Assembly (NCBI GenBank): GCA_051871275.1
Contig: JBJECR010000002.1
Span: 1 to 24,098 of the forward strand
Direction: 5' to 3'
Length of the DNA: 24,098 bases
Source: CAJUPY01 sp051871275
GTDB lineage: Bacteria > Bacteroidota > Bacteroidia > Bacteroidales > Muribaculaceae
Part shown: piece by piece, positions 14,386 to 21,399 of the stretch
Layout of the letters: the number at the start of each line of letters is the position of its first letter
Numbering within the stretch: the first letter of the stretch is position 1
Notes under the pieces: generated by a model
What the model was told of the DNA's origin: nothing
The model's database searches: none
Seen by the model: only the letters and a program-made list of their open reading frames with translations
Position numbers and translations under genes: made by a program

Positions 14386-16631
14386 ATCTTGAATTGTGCG
14401 AATTGTAACATTAAAACTTTATTTCCTGCATTGTCGAAGTTGACGGAGATACGATGTTGCTCTGATACGGAATCCAAGTTTGTGATTGTTCCGGAACCGA
14501 ATCTCTGGTGAATAATTCTCATGCCTACAGTCAACTCTGATATATTATGTTTGCTGAATGTGTCATTTGCGGTTGTTGAGCCATTTGCAACAGGGTGTTC
14601 GTTTCTGAGGACTACGGTAGTTGTGGTTTTTGGTGCGGTTACACCTCTTGTTACGCTTTTTCTGCCGGAGCCGTCAGACGTAAATATGTATTTAGGATTG
14701 ATGTCATACACAAATGGCGATAGACGAGTGGTTTGTGGCAAGCCGTTTTTCATTCTGCTTTTTGCATACGTCATCATGCAGAAATCTTTTGCTCTTGTGA
14801 TAGCCACATAGAGTAGTCGGCGTTCCTCTTCAATTTCTTTCAGCGATGTTTTTGACATAACGGAAGGAAACAAGTCATCTTCCACCCCGGCAATAAACAC
14901 TTTGTCAAATTCAAGCCCCTTGGCAGAGTGCACAGTCATGAATGTGATGCAATCTTTTTCTCCGGTTTCTTTATCTTGGTCCGTGTAAAGTGCTGTTTCA
15001 GAAATAAATGTGGTAAGACTCGTGTCTTTGCCTTCTTCCTGATTTGTATCCACAAATTGCCTTACTGCACTCACAAGTTCTTCCACATTCTCTTTTTTGG
15101 AAACGTTTTCAGGCGTGTTGTCTGAAAGATAAATGGATAGCAAACCAGTTGAGCGGATTATATTTACCGTTATTTCTGCGGCATCAACTTCATGCGATTT
15201 AGTGATAAAACCGTTAACCAAATCCGCAAAAACGGAGATTTTCTTTTCCGTACCTTTATTGATACCCACTTCATACTGTGAGAGATTTGTGATTAGCTGC
15301 CATAGTGAAATGTTGTTTTGGCTTGCAGCTACAGTGAGTTTGCTTATTGTGGTGTCACCGATACCTCTTGCCGGAAAATTTATAACTCGTTTTATCGCTT
15401 CATCATCGTTTGGGTTTATTGCCAAACGCATGTAAGCAAGAACGTCTTTTATTTCTTTTCTCTGGTAGAAGGACAAGCCGCCATAAATCACGTATGGAAT
15501 ATTGTATTTTCTGAAACATTCTTCCAAAACACGGGATTGGGCATTTGTGCGGTAAAGTATAGCCATTTTGTCGTATGGTACTCTTTCTTCGCGGTGTATT
15601 CTGGACACTCTGGCTGCAAGGATGGCACTTTCTTCAAATTCGCTGTAGCACCTTGTCAGTTCTATAGGTTCTCCGATTTCATTCTCGGAATAGACTTCCT
15701 TTTTTATCTGATTTTGGTTTTTCTCAATGAGTGAATTTGCAGCGTTTACAATATTTTGTGTAGAACGATAATTCCTTTCCAGTCGGAAAATCTTGAGGTT
15801 GCGGAATGTCCTGTTCAAGCTCAAAATATTTGAAATATTTGCTCCTCGGAAAGAATAAATGCTCTGTGCATCGTCACCTACAACGCACAGTTTGTTTTCT
15901 TCATTCACAATCTGAAGAATAATGTTATGCTGTGCAAAGTTTGTGTCTTGATACTCATCAACAAGCATATATTTGAAATGTTCTTTGTATTTATTCCGTA
16001 CGTCCGGAAAGTCTCTGAAAAGGACATTTGTGTATAATAGCAAGTCGTCAAAATCCATTGCATTTGAGACCTTGCACCTTTGGAAATATTTTGCATAAAT
16101 TGCTTGAGTTGCAGGGCGTTTTGCTTTGTAATCCGCATCCATCAAGTCCCGAGACATATAATAATCCGTTGGGGAAATCAGTGCATTTTTAGCCATAGAG
16201 ATAACGGACTGGATAGTTGCAGGTTTATACACTTTCTCGTCAAGACCCATTTCCTTTATTATATTCTTAATGAGGCTTTTGGAGTCGTTACTATCATATA
16301 TAGTAAAGTCGTGAGTGAATCCGATAAGTTCTGCATTTATTCTGAGTATTCTGGAAAAAATGGAGTGAAACGTTCCCATCCACAGTCTGCTTGCGGCATC
16401 TTTTCCTAAAAGATTTTCAACTCGTTCACGCATTTCTCTCGCAGCCTTGTTTGTAAACGTGAGTGCAAGAATAGAGTAAGGCGAATAACCCAGTTTAAGG
16501 AGGTGTACTATTTTATATGTAAGCACACGCGTTTTTCCGGAGCCTGCACCTGCTATCACGAGCTGAGGTCCGTCGCAGTATGTGACTGCATTATATTGCT
16601 GAGTATTAAGATCTTTGAGATAATCTTCCAT
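14379..16631 (-). CDS. pcrA: ATP-dependent DNA helicase, PcrA/UvrD family
   Basis: A superfamily 1A 3'-5' helicase for DNA repair and removal of replication or recombination blocks. Motifs: Q-motif region LNTQQYNAV, Walker A AGAGSGKT (27-34), motif Ia TFTNKAAREMRERV, Walker B DEYQDT (225-230), motif III VVGDDAQSIYSFRGA (250-264), motif IV RNYRSTQNI, motif V VHSAKGLEFDKVF and motif VI YVAITRAK. The C-terminal about 50 residues (VGMRIIHQRFGSGTI onward) form the Tudor-like domain that in PcrA contacts RNA polymerase. It has 750 residues, a full-length size. It begins 6 bp after the DUF4250 gene and overlaps nspC by 7 bases. RecQ and Rep are less likely given the Tudor-like tail. Confidence 0.95.
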   Translation of the reverse strand: MEDYLKDLNTQQYNAVTYCDGPQLVIAGAGSGKTRVLTYKIVHLLKLGYSPYSILALTFTNKAAREMRERVENLLGKDAASRLWMGTFHSIFSRILRINAELIGFTHDFTIYDSNDSKSLIKNIIKEMGLDEKVYKPATIQSVISMAKNALISPTDYYMSRDLMDADYKAKRPATQAIYAKYFQRCKVSNAMDFDDLLLYTNVLFRDFPDVRNKYKEHFKYMLVDEYQDTNFAQHNIILQIVNEENKLCVVGDDAQSIYSFRGANISNILSLNRTFRNLKIFRLERNYRSTQNIVNAANSLIEKNQNQIKKEVYSENEIGEPIELTRCYSEFEESAILAARVSRIHREERVPYDKMAILYRTNAQSRVLEECFRKYNIPYVIYGGLSFYQRKEIKDVLAYMRLAINPNDDEAIKRVINFPARGIGDTTISKLTVAASQNNISLWQLITNLSQYEVGINKGTEKKISVFADLVNGFITKSHEVDAAEITVNIIRSTGLLSIYLSDNTPENVSKKENVEELVSAVRQFVDTNQEEGKDTSLTTFISETALYTDQDKETGEKDCITFMTVHSAKGLEFDKVFIAGVEDDLFPSVMSKTSLKEIEEERRLLYVAITRAKDFCMMTYAKSRMKNGLPQTTRLSPFVYDINPKYIFTSDGSGRKSVTRGVTAPKTTTTVVLRNEHPVANGSTTANDTFSKHNISELTVGMRIIHQRFGSGTITNLDSVSEQHRISVNFDNAGNKVLMLQFAQFKIC

Positions 16632-16637
16632 TAATAA

Positions 16638-16817
16638 TTAAATAAAGCTGTTTGTTTCGCTATTGTACACAAAACCTACGCTGAGCAGTTTTTCTTCCAG
16701 TTCTTTTCGCTTGATACATAGCTCTTCGCATAGTTCATCAAGTGTGATTCTGCGGTCACGGAGCATAGTATTTATATAGCTTAACAGTATTAATGGGTCT
16801 GATGGAATGCAGTTCAT
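16638..16817 (-). CDS. DUF4250-like microprotein
   Basis: A 59-residue ORF starting at the ATG 16815-16817 and ending TAA at 16638-16640. It begins MNCIPSDPLILLSYINTMLR, contains DRRITLDELCEELCIKRKELEEKL and ends FVYNSETNSFI. The pattern (PxDPxxLLSxxNxxLRDxxxxLxxLCEE, then xxELxxKLxxxGFxYxxxxNxF) matches my memory of the DUF4250 family, a small helical fold with a winged-helix look; its function is unknown to me. It is 6 bp upstream of the helicase start with a promoter-like box just before it, so it probably opens the helicase operon. Confidence 0.85.
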   Translation of the reverse strand: MNCIPSDPLILLSYINTMLRDRRITLDELCEELCIKRKELEEKLLSVGFVYNSETNSFI

Positions 16818-16840
16818 TTAAGATATATTTTTAATTTTTA

Positions 16841-16848
16841 CAAAATTA
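16841..16848 (-). promoter_or_regulatory. Putative -7 box of the DUF4250-pcrA-nspC-GT2-radC operon
   Basis: TAATTTTG on the minus strand fits TAnnTTTG exactly and would give a leader of about 17 nt. The spaced -33 position reads TTTT (one mismatch), inside the A-run of the neighbouring glgP terminator. Confidence 0.45.
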
Positions 16849-16867
16849 CGCATTTTTTGTGGAATAA

Positions 16868-16908
16868 AAAATAAAAAAAAGACGACCACCCGTAGGTAAT
16901 CGTCTTTT
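16868..16908 (-). terminator. Terminator of the glycogen synthase-phosphorylase operon
   Basis: A 9-bp stem (16877-16885 with 16900-16908) plus 3 inner pairs (16888-16890 with 16895-16897) is followed on the minus strand by a run of eight T residues and further T-rich sequence. It lies 22 bases past the phosphorylase stop. Confidence 0.85.
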
Positions 16909-16930
16909 ATGTAGTATTTTTTTGTTCGTA

Positions 16931-19492
16931 TTATACCCAACGGCTGAATGCGAAGTCCATTCTGTGAGGAAGTTCGCTCATTGAAGGATAGATACGGTAG
17001 CCGTAGCGGAATACTCCGGCATCAAGTATCTTGTCGTTCAATTCAAATGTGAGTACATTGCCTTCTTCTTTCACAACGTCAAACTGTTTTGAGAACCAGA
17101 GTTTTTCTTCGCCGTCTTCCTGTTTATAAACAACGAGTTCTGCGTGGAGGTCACGTCCGATACCGTTTGTGTCCACGATAATCTTTGTTGTGAATTCATC
17201 GCCGGTGATAGTATTTGTATGTTCTGTTGTGATAACGTCAAATACTTTAATACCTTCCCATTGTGCGGCAACTTTTTCTTTCCAAGCTACGATTTGTTTT
17301 GCAACACTGTAGTTGTTTTCTTTGAGGTGAGCGGAACGTGCTGCCTCTTTGTTGTAGAAACGTTCAATATAGTCGTCAATCATACGTTTCATTGTGAAAT
17401 GAGGAGCGATGTCTGCGATAGAGCCCTTGATACATTCAATCCATTCCGGAGAATAGCCTTTTGAGTTCTGAGCAAAGTACTTAGGAATAATCTCATTTTC
17501 AAGCATTGAGTAGATTGTTGCTGCATCAAGTTTATCCTGGAGTGCTTGCTGTTCTGAAGGGAATGTACGCTTGTCTGTAAGTGCCCAACCTGCATTTTCG
17601 TTGAAACGATAGCCTTCGTACCACCAACCGTCAAGGACCGAGAAGTTAAGCACACCGTTCATTTCCGCTTTTTCACCGGATGTACCGGAAGCTTCAAGAG
17701 GACGAGTAGGGGTATTGAGCCAAATATCAACACCGCTGACAAGGCGTTTTGCCACAATCATATTGTAGTCTTCAAGGAAGATAATTTTTCCAAGGAATTG
17801 TGGCATACGAGAAATTTCCATAATTCTCTTGATAAGTCCTTGTCCTGCACCGTCTGCCGGGTGAGCTTTACCGGAGAAGATGAACTGAACAGGGAATTTC
17901 TCGTTGTTTACAATGCGTGAAAGACGGTCAAGGTCTGTGAAGAGAAGGTGTGCACGTTTGTATGTAGCAAAGCGGCGTGCAAAACCAATGATGAGAGCTT
18001 TAGGATTAATTCTCTTTACTACTTCCATCACAGCAGATGGGTCTCCCTGATTAGCAAGCCATTTTGCAGTGAAATCACGTTTTACGAATTTGATAAATTT
18101 CTCTTTGAGTTGCATTCTCATATTCCAGATTTCTTCATCAGGAACATTCTTGATAGCCTGCCAGATTTCTGCATTGCTCTGGTCTTCAAAGAGTTTGTTA
18201 CCCATGATTTTGGCATAGAATTCTTTCCATTCAGATGCTGCCCATGTAGGCATGTGAACACCGTTTGTAACATAGCCTACGTGTGACTCCTGCCAGTTGT
18301 AACCCTTCCAAATGCCGGAGAACATTTTCTTTGATACTTCACCGTGAAGCCAGCTAACACCATTTGCTTCTTGGCAAGTGTTGAGTGCGAATACACTCAT
18401 AGAGAATCGTTCGTTTGTATTTGGATTTTCGCGACCCATATTCATAAGGTCGTTCCAGCTGATACCGAGTTTTGCAGGATATTCACCCATATATTTTCCG
18501 AAGAGACCTTCGTCAAAATAGTCGTGACCTGCAGGAACAGGTGTGTGAACAGTATAAAGTGATGTAGAACGTACAAGTTCAAGTGCAACGTTGAATTCAA
18601 GACCTTCTTCAGAGATGTAATCAACAAGGCGTTGGAGGTTGAGAAGTGCGGCATGTCCTTCGTTGCAGTGGTAAAGCTGAGTCTTGATGCCAAGTTTCTT
18701 TAGCATCAGGATACCACCGATACCGAGAAGATATTCTTGTTTGATACGGTTTTCCCAATCTCCACCATAAAGCTGGTGAGTGATTACGCGGTCAAACTCG
18801 CTGTTCATATCAAAGTCCGTATCCATCAAGTAAAGTTTCATGCGACCTACATTTACTCTCCATATATGAGAATAAATAGTACGACCGGGATAAGGTACTT
18901 CAAGAATCATAGGACGACCGTTCTTGTCAAGAACTTGTTCTATAGGGAGCTGATTGAAGTTTTGTGGCTCATAGTTTGCAATCTGCTGACCATCAACGGA
19001 GAGAGTTTGCGTGAAATATCCGTGACGATAAAGGAAACCTACCGCAGTCATATCAATACGGCTGTCGGAAGCTTCTTTAATATAGTCGCCGGCAAGAACG
19101 CCGAGACCGCCTGAATATATTTTAAGTGCATTGCACAAACCGTATTCCATAGAGAAATATGCAACTGATGGCACATCTTTACGCATCGGTTTGCTCATAT
19201 AGTCCTTGAAAGATGCATAGACACGATTTATTCTGTCCATGAGTTCTTTGTCTGCTTGAATCTCTGCAAGTCTTTCTGAAGAAAGCTGTTGGAGAACCAT
19301 TACAGGGTTTTCACCTGTAGAACGCCAAAGATCCGGGTTGAGTTCTCTAAATAGAGATTTACCCTCGCTGTTCCATACCCACCAGAGGTTTTTTGCAAGT
19401 TCTTCAAGTGGTTTCAAGCGTGAGGGAAGTTCTGCTTTGACAGTAATGTCTCGCCAAGAGGGAGCGTTGGTGTTACTTACCGGGAGTTTCAT
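16931..19492 (-). CDS. glgP: Alpha-glucan (glycogen) phosphorylase, GT35, DUF3417 N-terminus
   Basis: A cytosolic PLP enzyme that releases glucose-1-phosphate from glycogen or maltodextrin. The N-terminal DUF3417-type region (about 10-105, LKPLEELAKNLWWVWN) marks the bacterial and archaeal subfamily distinct from E. coli MalP/GlgP. Further motifs: AYFSMEYGL (111-119), SGGLGVLAGDYIKEASD (127-143), LYHCNEGHAALL (273-284), IGFARRFATYKRA (502-514), and the PLP site EASGTSGEKAEMNGVLN (600-616) with Lys608. A beta-rich extension (about 745-853) follows the catalytic core. Its 853 residues suit the subfamily. It lies 40 bp after the glycogen synthase gene with no promoter seen between, so the two are likely co-transcribed. 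Confidence 0.95.
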   Translation of the reverse strand: MKLPVSNTNAPSWRDITVKAELPSRLKPLEELAKNLWWVWNSEGKSLFRELNPDLWRSTGENPVMVLQQLSSERLAEIQADKELMDRINRVYASFKDYMSKPMRKDVPSVAYFSMEYGLCNALKIYSGGLGVLAGDYIKEASDSRIDMTAVGFLYRHGYFTQTLSVDGQQIANYEPQNFNQLPIEQVLDKNGRPMILEVPYPGRTIYSHIWRVNVGRMKLYLMDTDFDMNSEFDRVITHQLYGGDWENRIKQEYLLGIGGILMLKKLGIKTQLYHCNEGHAALLNLQRLVDYISEEGLEFNVALELVRSTSLYTVHTPVPAGHDYFDEGLFGKYMGEYPAKLGISWNDLMNMGRENPNTNERFSMSVFALNTCQEANGVSWLHGEVSKKMFSGIWKGYNWQESHVGYVTNGVHMPTWAASEWKEFYAKIMGNKLFEDQSNAEIWQAIKNVPDEEIWNMRMQLKEKFIKFVKRDFTAKWLANQGDPSAVMEVVKRINPKALIIGFARRFATYKRAHLLFTDLDRLSRIVNNEKFPVQFIFSGKAHPADGAGQGLIKRIMEISRMPQFLGKIIFLEDYNMIVAKRLVSGVDIWLNTPTRPLEASGTSGEKAEMNGVLNFSVLDGWWYEGYRFNENAGWALTDKRTFPSEQQALQDKLDAATIYSMLENEIIPKYFAQNSKGYSPEWIECIKGSIADIAPHFTMKRMIDDYIERFYNKEAARSAHLKENNYSVAKQIVAWKEKVAAQWEGIKVFDVITTEHTNTITGDEFTTKIIVDTNGIGRDLHAELVVYKQEDGEEKLWFSKQFDVVKEEGNVLTFELNDKILDAGVFRYGYRIYPSMSELPHRMDFAFSRWV

Positions 19493-19532
19493 AACTTTTT
19501 AAAATTGTTTTATTTGTTAATGTTTATATTTC

Positions 19533-21179
19533 TTATTTTTTTGAAACATTTTTGAGAGCAATCTTGTATGCTTCAATATAGTATTTAATGAAGTTGCTCC
19601 ATGCTGCAGTGTCTGCAACAGTGCGAGCAGCTTGTGAATATTCAGTCTTTTTTAATTCAGAATTATATGCTATCTCCAAAAGTTTGTCGGAAATTTCCGT
19701 TACAACTTCATGATAGTTTGAGTCTGTTCTGCGGATTACGGCAACACCGGAATTCTCAAAACCATTTTTGTTTTCGCCGGAAATCCACTGTCCGAAGCCG
19801 GATAGAGTAGTTGTGATTGTAGGAACGCCAAAGGCAATGCTTTCCAGTGGTGTGTATCCCCATGGTTCGTAATACGACGGGAATACCGTTGCATCTGCTC
19901 CTATAATCAAATCATAATATGTCTTGTCAAAAATGCCGTCATTGCCATCTAAGTAGCAAGGAGCATAAATAACATCTACATTTCTTTCTTTATTATTGTC
20001 AAATCCAAGACGGTGTATGGCACCCACAATCGGGTCTTGATAATAATTGTTTAAGTCATGTGTAATGATAGGGTCACAGACTGCTTTGTTGTCTATATCT
20101 TGCAATTTATCCTGCACGTCTTCACGAGGAGATTTAACCCACCCCGGAACCATAACGAATGCAATGATTTTTTTGCCAAGGGCATTCTTCTCTTCAAGGA
20201 GTTTTATGCTGTCCAGAAACAAGTCAATGCCTTTGTTTCTAAATTCGCATCTGCCTGAGGTAATGATAATAAATGTATCATCATCGTATTCTTTTCCGGT
20301 CAGTGCGGAGGCTCTGTCAAGAAGGCATTGGCGAGCAAGTGTGCGTGCTTTCGGAAACTTTGTCTTGCAAGGTACTAAATCGTTTTCAAAACCATTCGGA
20401 GTTACAACATCAGGTTTACGCTCAAGCAGCTGAGTACATTCTATTGCAGTAATATCACTTACTGTGGTAAAGCAGTCTGCATTTTGTGCTGCCGCCTTTT
20501 CAAGTGAATGTTTAGACTGCATATTCAGTTCGCCTGCCATTTGGTCGCCATTGTATCCGGGAAGATAATCATAAAGCTGTTTGCCGTTTCCGCAAATACT
20601 TCTGCCTATGCTTGTGGCATGTGTGGTGAAAACCGTAGCTACGTTTGGTAGGTGGAATTTTACGTAAAGAAGTCCCATTCCTGTGGTCCATTCGTCAAAA
20701 TGTGCCACATATTTATTATTTGCACCGTAATAATTGCAAAGACTTTCAATAACTAATGCTGCTGCATGTGAAAAAGCACAAGCCTCATCATAGTCACCGT
20801 ATGCATGTAGAGAATCAACACGGAATTTTTCCCACATTTCTGCATATAAAGAATCTTTTACTGCATATAATGTGTCAAATTTCACCAAAATCACCATAGG
20901 CTTGCCCGGAATATTCCATCTGCCTGTGCGAACAGTGACGCCGTAAGGCAAATTGAGAGTCTTTTTCCAAGCGGCAAGAAGAGATTTGCTCTCTATAAAA
21001 TAAGGTGATGGTGACTTTTCGCTCCATACATCAGGACCGATGAAAATAGTCTTGTCTTTGTCTAATTTCTGCAGTGTTCTTGCCTTTGTGGACAGTACGG
21101 TATATATACCACCAATCTTGTTACATACCTCCCAACTTGTCTCAAAAAGGAAGTTAAAACCAAAAGTTGCTTTATCCAT
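19533..21179 (-). CDS. Glycogen synthase of the GT3 (eukaryotic-like) family
   Basis: A GT-B enzyme that extends alpha-1,4-glucan from a nucleotide-glucose donor. The N-terminus LFETSWEVCNKIGGIYTVLSTKA (split around residues 11-33) is the GT3 form of the K-x-G-G region, more like yeast and animal glycogen synthases (FET-x-EV-x-N-x-VGGIY) than bacterial GT5 GlgA. The acid pair of the donor site is Glu438 and Glu446 in EPWGYTPLE, preceded by VFPSYY. TTHATSIGR (185-193) and VTPNGFEND (259-267) are also typical. At 548 residues it lacks the long C-terminal regulatory tail of the eukaryotic enzymes. By family it would prefer UDP-glucose, but that is inference. Paired with glgP for glycogen turnover. 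Confidence 0.92.
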   Translation of the reverse strand: MDKATFGFNFLFETSWEVCNKIGGIYTVLSTKARTLQKLDKDKTIFIGPDVWSEKSPSPYFIESKSLLAAWKKTLNLPYGVTVRTGRWNIPGKPMVILVKFDTLYAVKDSLYAEMWEKFRVDSLHAYGDYDEACAFSHAAALVIESLCNYYGANNKYVAHFDEWTTGMGLLYVKFHLPNVATVFTTHATSIGRSICGNGKQLYDYLPGYNGDQMAGELNMQSKHSLEKAAAQNADCFTTVSDITAIECTQLLERKPDVVTPNGFENDLVPCKTKFPKARTLARQCLLDRASALTGKEYDDDTFIIITSGRCEFRNKGIDLFLDSIKLLEEKNALGKKIIAFVMVPGWVKSPREDVQDKLQDIDNKAVCDPIITHDLNNYYQDPIVGAIHRLGFDNNKERNVDVIYAPCYLDGNDGIFDKTYYDLIIGADATVFPSYYEPWGYTPLESIAFGVPTITTTLSGFGQWISGENKNGFENSGVAVIRRTDSNYHEVVTEISDKLLEIAYNSELKKTEYSQAARTVADTAAWSNFIKYYIEAYKIALKNVSKK

Positions 21180-21209
21180 TAATTACTGAATCAATTCATT
21201 TTTGAACCG

Positions 21210-21217
21210 CAAAGGTA
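21210..21217 (-). promoter_or_regulatory. Putative -7 box of glycogen synthase-glgP operon
   Basis: TACCTTTG on the minus strand is a perfect TAnnTTTG match and would give a leader of about 23 nt. The expected -33 position reads TGGG on that strand, a poor match. Confidence 0.5.
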
Positions 21218-21308
21218 CAAATAATTTTTTACATTACCCATATTTTGAGGAAAATCTTTCTTAAAAGGCTGTCTGTTCGGCTAATTTTGACGAAAAATAG
21301 TGTAATAC

Positions 21309-21339
21309 TTTCAAAAATGGAAAAAAATAATTATCTTTG
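21309..21339 (+). promoter_or_regulatory. Promoter of ppdK (Bacteroides type)
   Basis: TATCTTTG at 21332-21339 matches TAnnTTTG exactly. TTTC at 21309-21312 lies at the ideal 19-bp spacing (consensus TTTG, one mismatch). The predicted leader of about 55 nt is A/T-rich with no clear structure. The codon bias of ppdK fits a strongly expressed gene behind a near-consensus promoter. Confidence 0.65.
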
Positions 21340-21399
21340 CACGTTATTACAAAGCAACAATTGAATATAATCAATAAAATAACCTATTAAATTTTTACA

